DNA of 19,827 nt from JAYUHK01 sp043778415 (GCA_043778415.1 JAYWGG010000199.1:1-19827), one strand, 5' to 3'. Positions 1 to 7,566 are shown, numbered from the stretch's first letter. Program-made: numbers and translations. Notes: generated from the sequence alone by a model not told the origin.

Positions 1-40
1 ATAGCTGAAAATTGGGTAACACAAGATTTTATTTTTTTCT

Positions 41-48
41 TATTTTTG
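41..48 (+). promoter_or_regulatory. Bacteroidota -7 promoter element of the nuclease gene
   Basis: TATTTTTG matches the Bacteroidota -7 consensus TAnnTTTG. The 14-base string TTTCTTATTTTTGC around it recurs exactly ahead of the DUF1599 gene (minus strand, near 17400), which supports it as a real core promoter. A possible -33 TTG at 12-14 is 26 bases away, longer than usual. Transcription would start near 55, so the TTG at 46, inside the box, cannot be the start codon. Confidence 0.6.
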
Positions 49-63
49 CAAAAAATAATTATC

Positions 64-1470
64 TTGAATACCAAACGGACGCTTTACGCAATTATTGACA
101 TCGAAACAACAGGAGGAAAAGCCAACTCCGAAAAAATTACCGAAATAGCTATCGTAATTCACGATGGAGAAAAAATAGTGGACTCTTACGAAACATTATT
201 GAATCCAGAGCGAAATATTCCATACAATATCACGAACCTGACGGGAATAAACAACGAAATGGTGGCAAATGCCCCAAAATTCTATGAAGTCGCCAAAAAA
301 ATCGTGGAAATTACGGAAAATACCGTTTTCGTAGCCCACAATGTGCGCTTCGACTACGGGTTTGTGCGGGAAGAATTTGCTCGGCTTGGCTTCGCTTATA
401 CTCGAAAATGCCTTTGCACCGTCCGGCTGAGCCGCCAGTATCTTCCGGGTATTCGGTCGTATAGTTTAGGCAATCTAATCAAACACTTCAACATAAAAGT
501 GTCCGACCGCCACCGTGCTATGGCGGACGTGCAGGCTACGGTGGTGCTTTTTGAAAAAATATTGGCACTCCAAAACTCCGAAGACGATAGAAAAAAATGG
601 TTACACACAGGCATCAAAGAGTCAAACTTACCCGCTAATATCAGCCTTGAAAAGTTACAATCATTGCCCGAGGAGTGCGGAGTTTATTACCTGTACGACA
701 GTGACGGAGATGTGATTTATGTCGGAAAAAGTATAGATATTCGTCGCCGTGTGACAGAGCATTTTGCTGACCAAACCGAAAAAGCCGCTACGCTGCAACG
801 CAAAGTTCACGATTTTTCTTACGAAATAACTGGCAGCGAATTGGTCGCTTTATTGCTCGAAGATTACGAAATAAAGCGGCTCAAACCATCAGTCAATAAA
901 GCGCAACGAAAACAATTTTTTCCTTACGGGATTTTCTCTTACACCAATTTGGAGGGCTTTCTGTGTTTTTTTGCAGTAAAAAATACGGCGCAGCACCGAA
1001 AAAAAATGCAGTTAGCGGCAGAGTTTCCTACGCTCAACGACGCGCGGGCGCAGCTAAAAAAACAGTCGCAGGTGCAGGAACTTTGTCAAAAACTATGTCA
1101 TTTTGAGGGCGGTGAAGAAAATGCTTCCTGCTTTTTGTTCAAAATAAAACAGTGTACAGGTGCGTGTTGTGGACAAGAAGCCCCTGAAAGCTATAATCTT
1201 CGAGCGATAAAAGCGTTAGATAAAATAAATGCTGCTTTGGGAAAAGAAAATTTTATTCTACTCCAGCGAGGTAGGACTCCGTCGGAGTTCGCTGCGGTAC
1301 TGATAGAAAATGGCAAATATTGTGGTTTTGGGTTTGTAGAAAAAGAAGAACAAAACTCGTTGGAAGATTTGAAAAATTCTATCAAAAAGTTTCCAAACCA
1401 CCCCGATATTCAGAGGTTGATACGGCGATATTTGAGCCAGCACAGCGACGTGCGACAGATAAAATTTTAG
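64..1470 (+). CDS. DEDDh exonuclease fused to GIY-YIG (UvrC/Cho-like) nuclease
   Basis: This is a two-nuclease fusion of about 468 residues, probably acting in DNA repair. In the frame numbered from codon 46, residues 14-175 form a DnaQ/epsilon-like 3'-5' exonuclease: Exo I DIETTG (D18, E20), Exo II HNVRFD (D103), and Exo III H156 and D161 in HRAMAD, the DEDDh type. Residues about 208-295 form a GIY-YIG nuclease: GVYYLY, YVGKS, R233/R235, and the acidic LLLEDYEIKR segment that carries the catalytic glutamate in UvrC. The last 150 residues hold a cysteine-rich patch (CTGACCG) resembling the region after the UvrC/Cho nuclease domain. No UvrC RNase H-like half is present. Comparable fusions are known in Bacteroidota and Actinobacteria. 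I prefer the TTG at 64 because 46 lies inside the -7 box and family members begin a few residues before the DIETTG strand. Confidence 0.9.
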   Translation: MNTKRTLYAIIDIETTGGKANSEKITEIAIVIHDGEKIVDSYETLLNPERNIPYNITNLTGINNEMVANAPKFYEVAKKIVEITENTVFVAHNVRFDYGFVREEFARLGFAYTRKCLCTVRLSRQYLPGIRSYSLGNLIKHFNIKVSDRHRAMADVQATVVLFEKILALQNSEDDRKKWLHTGIKESNLPANISLEKLQSLPEECGVYYLYDSDGDVIYVGKSIDIRRRVTEHFADQTEKAATLQRKVHDFSYEITGSELVALLLEDYEIKRLKPSVNKAQRKQFFPYGIFSYTNLEGFLCFFAVKNTAQHRKKMQLAAEFPTLNDARAQLKKQSQVQELCQKLCHFEGGEENASCFLFKIKQCTGACCGQEAPESYNLRAIKALDKINAALGKENFILLQRGRTPSEFAAVLIENGKYCGFGFVEKEEQNSLEDLKNSIKKFPNHPDIQRLIRRYLSQHSDVRQIKF

Positions 1471-1483
1471 ACTAAATTTTGAT

Positions 1484-1527
1484 AAAAAAAGCATCGAACG
1501 TTGTCTCCAACGCTCGACACTTTTTTA
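1484..1527 (-). terminator. Rho-independent terminator of the type IX-secreted protein operon
   Basis: A 19-bp hairpin (arms 1485-1503 and 1508-1526) lies just beyond the stop of the gene ending at 1534. Read on the plus strand it has three C-A mismatches. On the minus strand all three become G-U wobbles, the loop becomes GAGA (a GNRA tetraloop), and the stem runs into U residues. The structure is therefore strand-specific and serves the minus-strand operon, although it also sits just after the plus-strand nuclease gene. Confidence 0.8.
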
Positions 1528-1533
1528 TAAAAT

Positions 1534-3324
1534 CTATATTTTTGTGACTTTTAGAGTTTTTGATATTTTGCCGCTGGTTGTTATTTTTACAAAATAATTT
1601 CCACCTCTCCATTCCGCAGTAGAAAGCTCGAATTTGTTGATTCCAGCTTTTGCAATGCCGTCAAAAACCGTATTTATTGGTCGTCCCAATATATCGAAAA
1701 CCACGACTGAAATCGAAGCGTCCGAGTCCAAGCGAACTGTAAGCTCTGCGGGCAAGTCGCCAACTGGGTTCGGAGATATCAAAAAGTCGTCTGATTTCAA
1801 GTTTTCGGAAGCGTAGGACAAACCAACGCTGCGTGTTTCATTTTTATCGTTATATAATTCAGATTTCATCTGATTTTGCGAGAGCGACAGCACTTGGCTC
1901 AAAAGACAATTTTGTTTTGTGCGCCCTGTCACAGTTATCAAAGGTTTTTCTTTTTCTATCGCCGATTGATTTACTTCGCTCCACGAAATATAAATATTAT
2001 TTTGGCGTTGATTCCAAGAGTTTTGGTTGAAATTTTTTAAAGACTCGGAATTAATTTGCTTGACTTCTGCCAAGTCGGTATTTATCTCAAAATTAAGTTG
2101 CAAGCCTTCTAAAGTTTCATTTTCGGTAGCTGCAAGCGAAACCGTAAATTCTTCACCCGCTTTCAAAGCTCGTTCTTCTGTGGCTACGCCAAATGTAGCG
2201 CTGTGTTCTTCTGTGTTTCCACCCGTCAAACAATTATAAGAGCCACTCAAATTCACGTCCCCGATTTTGACACCCACAAAATCTATGGTATCAATATTAT
2301 TAGTGAGCGGAAGATTAATCGGTGGGAATGTTTCAGGAAATGCCATAGTCCACGGATTATTTGGGTCTGGAAAGGCATAACGGGAATCAATAAAACGCCA
2401 AGATTTATTATTTGGGAATGTATCGGAGATAAATAGAATTATTTTGCGAAGCTCAAGAATATCAAAACCTGTAATAGCTCCAGACTTGCTAACATCAGCA
2501 GCAATCAATTTATAAGGCGAACTTAACAGACTAATACCTAATATATGCTTTTGGATTTGGATAATATCTATCGTCGAAATACCATCGCGCACATTATCAT
2601 TTTTAGAAACTCCCAACGTCAAAACGCCGCTTGTCAAGGTCGAATCGGGCTTGAATTTGTGTCTTCCAGTCAAAGAATCCAGCCCGACAGTACCTGAAGA
2701 ATTTGAATTTATTTGCCAATTTGTGATAGCTGTTTTGCAGTTATTTCCGTTGAGTGCGCTCACTCTACCACTGACGTAAAATGAGGAAGGTTTTACTTTT
2801 CCTGTCGCCACGATAGCTGCATCTACGGCGACAATAGTTTCGGCTTGCGTGTTACCATGCGGATAAAACTGCACTAATTTATTGGGCGCAATAACTATAA
2901 AAGTCGGCGTGCCTTCAAAGGCGCCAAACTGTCCCGACGTGTAAGGCTGCGCCGCAGAGATACTTCCGCCGTCGTGACCAAAGCCCAAAAAAGTCTGGTT
3001 ATACAGCAGGTCATAATTATGTACTGCTACGTTGTTGTTGGCTGAACCCGAGTAAATGGCGAGGCTAATAAACTCTACACCAGCTCCGCCTGAACCCCAC
3101 TGCTGGTACAAGGCTTGGACTTGTGGCGCAATCTGCTGACAAGGCGGACACTGCGTAAAGAACAATTTGATGACTACCGTTTTATTTTGATTGAGGTAGT
3201 CGGTGTAAAGGTTTTTGGACACGCCTGCGTAATTCGTCACCGTAAAATTGGGCGCGTCCAACGCAAAAAGTGACTGGACGGCGGTTGCGACGACGAACAA
3301 TAAAAGTAATTTAATTTTTTTCAT
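1534..3324 (-). CDS. Type IX-secreted thioredoxin-domain protein with dockerin-like and cohesin-like modules
   Basis: A 596-residue exported protein. Residues 1-21 are a signal peptide. Residues about 23-175 are a thioredoxin/AhpC-TSA-like domain with C59-P-P-C62 and a cis-proline-like GTPTF at 138-142. Residues 240-300 are dockerin-like: a helix motif (GISTIDIIQIQKHILG) followed by a calcium-type loop D277 to D288. A beta-rich cohesin-like segment spans about 374-505 (ENETLEGLQLNFEINTD, IYISW). Residues 516-596 are a type IX secretion type A sorting domain (SPNP, DILGR, GNYFVK, final KVTKI). Type IX CTDs are normally removed on export and the protein released or anchored at the cell surface. 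It is the second gene of the operon, 24 bp after its paralogue. The function is unknown; a surface thiol-disulfide role follows from the CPPC motif. The thioredoxin domain is absent from the upstream paralogue, so it is a module gain or loss. Confidence 0.9.
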   Translation of the reverse strand: MKKIKLLLLFVVATAVQSLFALDAPNFTVTNYAGVSKNLYTDYLNQNKTVVIKLFFTQCPPCQQIAPQVQALYQQWGSGGAGVEFISLAIYSGSANNNVAVHNYDLLYNQTFLGFGHDGGSISAAQPYTSGQFGAFEGTPTFIVIAPNKLVQFYPHGNTQAETIVAVDAAIVATGKVKPSSFYVSGRVSALNGNNCKTAITNWQINSNSSGTVGLDSLTGRHKFKPDSTLTSGVLTLGVSKNDNVRDGISTIDIIQIQKHILGISLLSSPYKLIAADVSKSGAITGFDILELRKIILFISDTFPNNKSWRFIDSRYAFPDPNNPWTMAFPETFPPINLPLTNNIDTIDFVGVKIGDVNLSGSYNCLTGGNTEEHSATFGVATEERALKAGEEFTVSLAATENETLEGLQLNFEINTDLAEVKQINSESLKNFNQNSWNQRQNNIYISWSEVNQSAIEKEKPLITVTGRTKQNCLLSQVLSLSQNQMKSELYNDKNETRSVGLSYASENLKSDDFLISPNPVGDLPAELTVRLDSDASISVVVFDILGRPINTVFDGIAKAGINKFELSTAEWRGGNYFVKITTSGKISKTLKVTKI

Positions 3325-3348
3325 GAGATATTATAATTTTAAATTTGT

Positions 3349-4659
3349 TTACAACTTTGTGACTTTCAATGTTTTGAGAATTTTTCCGTCAGAACTTACT
3401 TTCATAAAATAATTTCCGCGCATCAAGCCGTCGGAATTGAAAGAAAATTTGTTAGCCCCAATTTTTCCGACACCATCATATACCTTTCGCACTTGTCGTC
3501 CCAATACGTCCAAAAGTGTAATAGAAAGCGATGCGTCGGACGCTAAATTGACACTAATCTCTGCGGGCGCGTCGCCGACAGGATTGGGTGAAATACTAAC
3601 ATCTCCATTGCCCCAATTTTTAGATACGCAATTCAAGACAGTAGGACGGATTTCATTTTTCGTGTTATAAATTTCTGATTTGAGGTCTTTTTGTGACAAT
3701 TTTAAGGCTTTGCTCAAAAAGCAATTTTGCTTGGCTTTTCCTGTCACATTTACGACAGCTTTCTCTTTTTCTATCGCCGCCGTTTTCTCCCCTACCCACG
3801 ACACATACAGGTTTTGATTGGACTGATTCCAAGAATCTTTATCAAAATTTTCGAGTGTCGGCGCATTTATATTTTCTATTTCCACCAAATCCGTATTGAT
3901 TTCAAAATTTATTTGCACGCCTTCGAGGATTTCGTTTTCGGTAGGATACAAAGAAAAGGTAAATATCTCGCCTGCCGACACGAATTGCTCCTCGGATTCA
4001 TAGACAAACTGAGCGCCGCCGTGTTCTTCGGTAGCCATAAAGTCGGAATTGCTTGCCGAACCATTGATGTCACCTAATTTTATAGCTACATAATCTAAAC
4101 TATCTATGTCACGAGTGAGGGGTAAATTAAATTTTCTATCAATCCACGGGCTTGCCGTCGGCTGCGTAGAGTCAGGAAACTGGAAATAGGCAGGCACATA
4201 CACCCAACTTTCGCCATTCGGAAATCCAGCTGTAATCCCAAGAATTAGTCTTGAAAACATACGATAATCCAAAGAATTGATATTGCCAGACCTATCAACG
4301 TCCGCTGCAATGAGTTGATAAACGTCTGTAAAAGGTGCAACGCCTAATATATGCTTTCTGATCATTACCAAATCAAAAGTAGTTAATCCATTTGAAAAAT
4401 TATAATTATTACTTTTTTTCGCAGTAATTGACAAATTATTACCTGCTAAAGTATCGTTGGGCGTGAGAGAGAAACTGCCTACGATGGTTGTATCAATTCC
4501 GGGAAGCCCAGATATGAGGGAATGTCCTTGATAAAGTGTTTGCTTATCGCGGAGCAATATCCTTCCGTTGAGCGTGAAAGTATCCGCATTGGTTTGGGAT
4601 TGGAGTGCGCTCAAGAACACACTGCTTACGAAGAAAGAGAGAAGTACTAATTTTTTCAT
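3349..4659 (-). CDS. Type IX-secreted protein with dockerin-like and cohesin-like modules
   Basis: A 436-residue exported protein and first gene of the operon. I start it at 4659, where the protein begins MKKLVLLSFF, a clean signal peptide. The frame is open to an ATG at 4722, but those 21 extra residues would bury the signal sequence. Residues 91-106 (GLTTFDLVMIRKHILG) and the calcium-type loop D120-D131 (DVDRSGNINSLD) form a dockerin-like pair. A cohesin-like beta region covers about 215-345 (ENEILEGVQINFEINTD, LYVSW). Residues 356-436 are a type IX type A sorting domain ending KVTKL. By eye its last 81 residues are about 55% identical to those of the downstream gene, and the cohesin-like part is also clearly related, so the two are tandem paralogues. 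I see no catalytic domain. A structural, adhesive or matrix role is plausible but inferred. Confidence 0.88.
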   Translation of the reverse strand: MKKLVLLSFFVSSVFLSALQSQTNADTFTLNGRILLRDKQTLYQGHSLISGLPGIDTTIVGSFSLTPNDTLAGNNLSITAKKSNNYNFSNGLTTFDLVMIRKHILGVAPFTDVYQLIAADVDRSGNINSLDYRMFSRLILGITAGFPNGESWVYVPAYFQFPDSTQPTASPWIDRKFNLPLTRDIDSLDYVAIKLGDINGSASNSDFMATEEHGGAQFVYESEEQFVSAGEIFTFSLYPTENEILEGVQINFEINTDLVEIENINAPTLENFDKDSWNQSNQNLYVSWVGEKTAAIEKEKAVVNVTGKAKQNCFLSKALKLSQKDLKSEIYNTKNEIRPTVLNCVSKNWGNGDVSISPNPVGDAPAEISVNLASDASLSITLLDVLGRQVRKVYDGVGKIGANKFSFNSDGLMRGNYFMKVSSDGKILKTLKVTKL

Positions 4660-4745
4660 AACATTTGGATTATTTAAGAATGAAGAAAAAATAAAATACT
4701 CAATTTTTTCAAATAAATTCAATCAACAACAAGGCATTTTTGAGG

Positions 4746-4764
4746 TACAACGCAGAGCGTTGTA
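4746..4764. repeat. Perfect short inverted repeat
   Basis: TACAACGC and GCGTTGTA (8-bp arms) flank AGA. The site lies 87 bp upstream of the secreted-protein operon start, so it could be an operator or a hairpin in the leader. The CAACG/CGTTG core also occurs in the terminator at the other end of this operon (1484-1527). Confidence 0.5.
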
Positions 4765-4948
4765 ACGAAAAAATAACGCATTGATTGCTTGTAATTTAGC
4801 AGGAAAATAAGTAGTTTATTTTAGACGCGTTCATTAGGATTTAATTTTGAATAAAAACTAATTTTGTCTAAAAATGCCTCGCCAATAACCATTAATTTAA
4901 TTGCCACAAAGAAATGGAAAATTGTAAAAACTTCAAAAGACAAAAAAA

Positions 4949-4981
4949 GTAGGTTCTAAAAATATTTTTAGGCTCTCCTAC
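4949..4981. repeat. Nested inverted repeat
   Basis: An inner 16-base palindrome (4956-4971, CTAAAAATATTTTTAG) is enclosed by outer arms GTAGG (4949-4953) and CCTAC (4977-4981). It could fold as an interrupted hairpin in RNA from either strand. It is not followed by a clear U tract, so I do not call it a terminator. Confidence 0.45.
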
Positions 4982-5018
4982 GTTGATTTCTGTATTTTTA
5001 TTAGATATTAGTGTGTAT

Positions 5019-5047
5019 TTTCTAAAAAATATTTATTTTTTTAGAAA
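5019..5047. repeat. 11-bp inverted repeat hairpin
   Basis: The arms TTTCTAAAAAA (5019-5029) and TTTTTTAGAAA (5037-5047) are perfect complements around a 7-base loop. In a region this AT-rich it may be chance, but it sits about 40 bases after the nested repeat at 4949-4981 and shares the CTAAAAA string with it. Confidence 0.4.
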
Positions 5048-5213
5048 TCAAATATTTTTAAATAATAAAATCACTCAATAAGATAACGTATTGTTTTAAT
5101 TTTTGTGACTAATTTTTAACAAAAAATTAAAATAAAAATAACGAGTGTAAGATTTTACGTCAGAGTTTTAAAATTGGATGACAAGATTATATTAAAATTT
5201 TGATAAATTTTTT

Positions 5214-5221
5214 TACTTTTG
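5214..5221 (+). promoter_or_regulatory. -7 promoter element of lnt
   Basis: TACTTTTG matches TAnnTTTG and lies 15 bp before the ATG at 5237, which gives a very short leader. It also overlaps the TTG at 5219, which argues against that codon as the start. I see no well-spaced -33 TTG. Confidence 0.5.
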
Positions 5222-5236
5222 AAAAAATATCTAAAA

Positions 5237-7027
5237 ATGAAGCCTTCGATTCGATTTTTCGTTCTCGTTTTTTTGGCAATTATCGTCCTGATCTCTTCGA
5301 TTCAGATGGTTAGATTACCTCTTTGGGGGTATTTGCCATTGGTTTTGTTCGCCGCGTCTTGGGCGTTTTGGCGTATTTTGATGCTTCATAAATTTTCAAA
5401 ATCGCCGAATAGCACGAAACTTTTAGCCCTTTCTACGCTTTCTGGATTTTTGTTGAGCCTTTCTTTTTTAATGCCTTATCCATTTTTTTTGACCCTATTC
5501 GTTGGTTTTATTCCATTGCTTTGGGTCGAAAAAAATCTATCGCAAGACGGCAAAATTTCTATTTGGGAAAACTTCAAATTTGCCTTCCATACTTTCGTGG
5601 TCTGGAATATTCTAACTACTTATTGGGTTGCAAATTCAGCTTTTGTTCCCGGCATCATCGCTATATTTGCCAACTCTTTTTTGATGACTATTCCTTTTTT
5701 ACTTTTTCATTTAGCGAAAAATAAATTAAAAAATACTTGGATTGGCTTGTTTTCGCTTGTCACATTTTGGCTGTCTTTTGAGTTTATTCATCTCCGTTGG
5801 GAAATCTCTTGGCCTTGGCTCACACTCGGCAACGGACTGGCTGGCTGTACCCAACTCGTCCAGTGGTACGAATACACAGGAGTACCCGGTGGCTCTCTGT
5901 GGATATTGTTGATAAATATTTTAATATACAGATTTTCAGTTACTTACGTCCGTTTTGAACCTTTAAAAATTGTTGGTAAGTACAGAAATAGTGTTGTTAC
6001 CTTATCTCTTTTAGTATTTTTGCCGATGTTATTTTCCGTATTTTTATACCAAAAATTTGACCTTACACAAAGCGATAAGACCGCCGAAGTTGTAGTAGTC
6101 CAACCGAATTTTGAGCCACACTACGAAAAATTTACTGTCACAGAAAATGAACAATTAGATAAATTTTTCAGATTATCAACCCAACAAGTTTCTCAAAAAA
6201 CGGACTATTTATTGTTTCCAGAAACCAGTTTTGACCAAATAAACGTGCGAACGCTTGGAAAATTGGGTATTACAGTACCGCTACAAAATTATGCACAAAA
6301 TAACAATAAATTACACATTGTGACAGGGTTAGATGCTTATAAAATACTGACTGATGATGAGATTTCAACTTCTGCAACTCGAACTTCAAAAAATGGCAGG
6401 CTGCGTTGGGAAGCCTTCAACGGTGCGGCTCAATTTGTCAGCGATTCGTCACAAATCGTGCCTTTTTATAAAAAATCTAAATTAGTTCCGGGAGCGGAGC
6501 TTCTGCCTTTCGGCAAGTTGCTTTCATTTTTAAAACCATTTTTTCGCAGTTTTGGAGGTACTATCGAAGGCTGCGGCACGCAAGAAAATCGCAGCGTTTT
6601 TTGGAACAAAGAAAAGGAAATTGCCGTTGCTCCCATCATCTGCTACGAGTCCATTTATGGAGAATATGTAGGCGAATATGTAAAAAATGGAGCAAATGCA
6701 CTGTTTATAATGACCAACGACGGCTGGTGGGACGACACAGACGGCTACCGACAACACCTGCGCTTTGCTACTTTGCGAGCCATCGAAACCCGTAGAGAAA
6801 TAGCACGGTCAGCAAACACAGGCACATCTTGCTTCATCAATGCGCGCGGTGACATATTCCAAAATACGAAATATGGAACAGACGCAGCGATTAAACAGAA
6901 TATAAATTTATATTTTAATAAAACATTTTATGTCACTTACGGCGATTTTATTAGTAGAATTGCAAATATTTTAAGTTTAGCTTTTTTAACAACAGTAATT
7001 TTTGTATTTTTTAAGAAATTACTATAA
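5237..7027 (+). CDS. lnt: Apolipoprotein N-acyltransferase
   Basis: Lnt transfers the third acyl chain to the N-terminal cysteine of lipoproteins at the inner membrane. From the ATG at 5237 it has 596 residues. The N-terminal 280 or so are hydrophobic with about six to eight membrane segments, including the conserved WPW stretch. The C-terminal nitrilase-like domain carries the expected triad: E329 in LFPETSF, a lysine at about K413 in FYKKSKLVPG, and C469 in PIICYES, followed by the family stretch TNDGWW and an ATRRE-like region (LRAIETRREIARSANTG). It is somewhat longer than the E. coli enzyme (512 residues) but seems complete. It has its own -7 box and ends flush against a convergent gene. 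Lipoproteins that it could modify are encoded in this window (lipoboxes at 10411 and 19598). Confidence 0.93.
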   Translation: MKPSIRFFVLVFLAIIVLISSIQMVRLPLWGYLPLVLFAASWAFWRILMLHKFSKSPNSTKLLALSTLSGFLLSLSFLMPYPFFLTLFVGFIPLLWVEKNLSQDGKISIWENFKFAFHTFVVWNILTTYWVANSAFVPGIIAIFANSFLMTIPFLLFHLAKNKLKNTWIGLFSLVTFWLSFEFIHLRWEISWPWLTLGNGLAGCTQLVQWYEYTGVPGGSLWILLINILIYRFSVTYVRFEPLKIVGKYRNSVVTLSLLVFLPMLFSVFLYQKFDLTQSDKTAEVVVVQPNFEPHYEKFTVTENEQLDKFFRLSTQQVSQKTDYLLFPETSFDQINVRTLGKLGITVPLQNYAQNNNKLHIVTGLDAYKILTDDEISTSATRTSKNGRLRWEAFNGAAQFVSDSSQIVPFYKKSKLVPGAELLPFGKLLSFLKPFFRSFGGTIEGCGTQENRSVFWNKEKEIAVAPIICYESIYGEYVGEYVKNGANALFIMTNDGWWDDTDGYRQHLRFATLRAIETRREIARSANTGTSCFINARGDIFQNTKYGTDAAIKQNINLYFNKTFYVTYGDFISRIANILSLAFLTTVIFVFFKKLL

Positions 7028-7468
7028 TAACATGGTTTGCATAGCAATCCACAAATCTTTTTTCAAATTGTTATTGAGCGAAATGGCGTACAAATCGTCT
7101 GTAAATAAATATCTTACTCCCTGAAAGTTCGTTACTTCATATTTTTTAGCTCTAAAATTGAGTCCCAAAAAATTAGGTAAAATTCCCATTACGATAATAT
7201 TTGTGACAAAATTTAATTGTATAAATTTTTGTACCGACAAAGCTTCGGTTTCGCCCGATATGCGCACTAAAAATACATCTTTGGGTAGTTCCAATTTTGC
7301 AGCAGCAGAGATTTTTTGGAGCAAATCATCTTGCTCCAGCTGGTCTTTCAAAATCCACAAAATTTTTTTTTCGCCCAGTCCAAGCGCAAGATAATCCACA
7401 TTGTCCGAATCGGGAGCAACAAAAACTTTGTAATCAAAAAAGCTATTTGGCAAAATATTATTCTTCAA
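7022..7468 (-). CDS. Small protein of unknown function, possibly DNA polymerase III psi-like
   Basis: I do not firmly recognise this gene. It encodes about 148 residues from the TTG at 7468. The frame stays open to a TTG at 7546, but that extension is AT-driven (rich in Asn, Tyr, Phe, Lys) and overlaps the promoter of the neighbouring aminotransferase. The body looks globular and alternates strand and helix: KKILWILKDQL, DVFLVRISG, FVTNIIVMGILPNFLGLN, LFTDDLYAISLN, LKKDLWIAMQTML. The ending, an L..d-L..I..N..lKk-LW.a.q pattern, is reminiscent of the C-terminus of HolD (psi), a uracil-glycosylase-like fold. That is a guess from pattern only. The gene is convergent with lnt, with the two stop codons adjoining at 7022-7027. 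Confidence 0.6.
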   Translation of the reverse strand: MKNNILPNSFFDYKVFVAPDSDNVDYLALGLGEKKILWILKDQLEQDDLLQKISAAAKLELPKDVFLVRISGETEALSVQKFIQLNFVTNIIVMGILPNFLGLNFRAKKYEVTNFQGVRYLFTDDLYAISLNNNLKKDLWIAMQTMLL

Positions 7469-7524
7469 GCGATAGAAATTTTTGTTTTTTATAAAATAAT
7501 TATGAAAATTTGTATAAATATACT

Positions 7525-7532
7525 TACTTTTG
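7525..7532 (+). promoter_or_regulatory. -7 promoter element of the aminotransferase gene
   Basis: TACTTTTG matches TAnnTTTG, 34 bp before the ATG at 7567. A TTTG at 7509-7512 is only 12 bases upstream, closer than the usual -33 spacing, so only the -7 half is convincing. Confidence 0.45.
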
Positions 7533-7566
7533 TACGAACCAACCAAACTTTTAAATCTACATTCTT

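Larger units (their letters stand above)
4660..5236. other. Long AT-rich intergenic region with hairpins
   Basis: About 580 bases separate the divergent secreted-protein operon and lnt. I find no convincing ORF; the frame reaching from 4722 lacks coding character. The region must hold the promoter of the minus-strand operon, though I could not find a clean TAnnTTTG for it. It contains a short perfect inverted repeat at 4746-4764, nested hairpins at 4949-4981, a hairpin at 5019-5047, one TTTGTGAC word at 5102-5109, and the lnt -7 box at 5214-5221. A small RNA is possible but unsupported. Confidence 0.7.

Noticed and set aside
46..48. TTG as start of the exonuclease/GIY-YIG gene
   Set aside because: It is the last part of the -7 element TATTTTTG, so it would not be in the transcript. 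The TTG at 64 fits better.
3727..4077. 116-codon plus-strand frame inside the first secreted-protein gene
   Set aside because: It overlaps a gene with signal peptide, dockerin loops and sorting domain, and has no start context or homology of its own.
5219..5221. TTG as start of lnt
   Set aside because: It is inside the -7 element TACTTTTG. The ATG at 5237 gives a proper membrane N-terminus.
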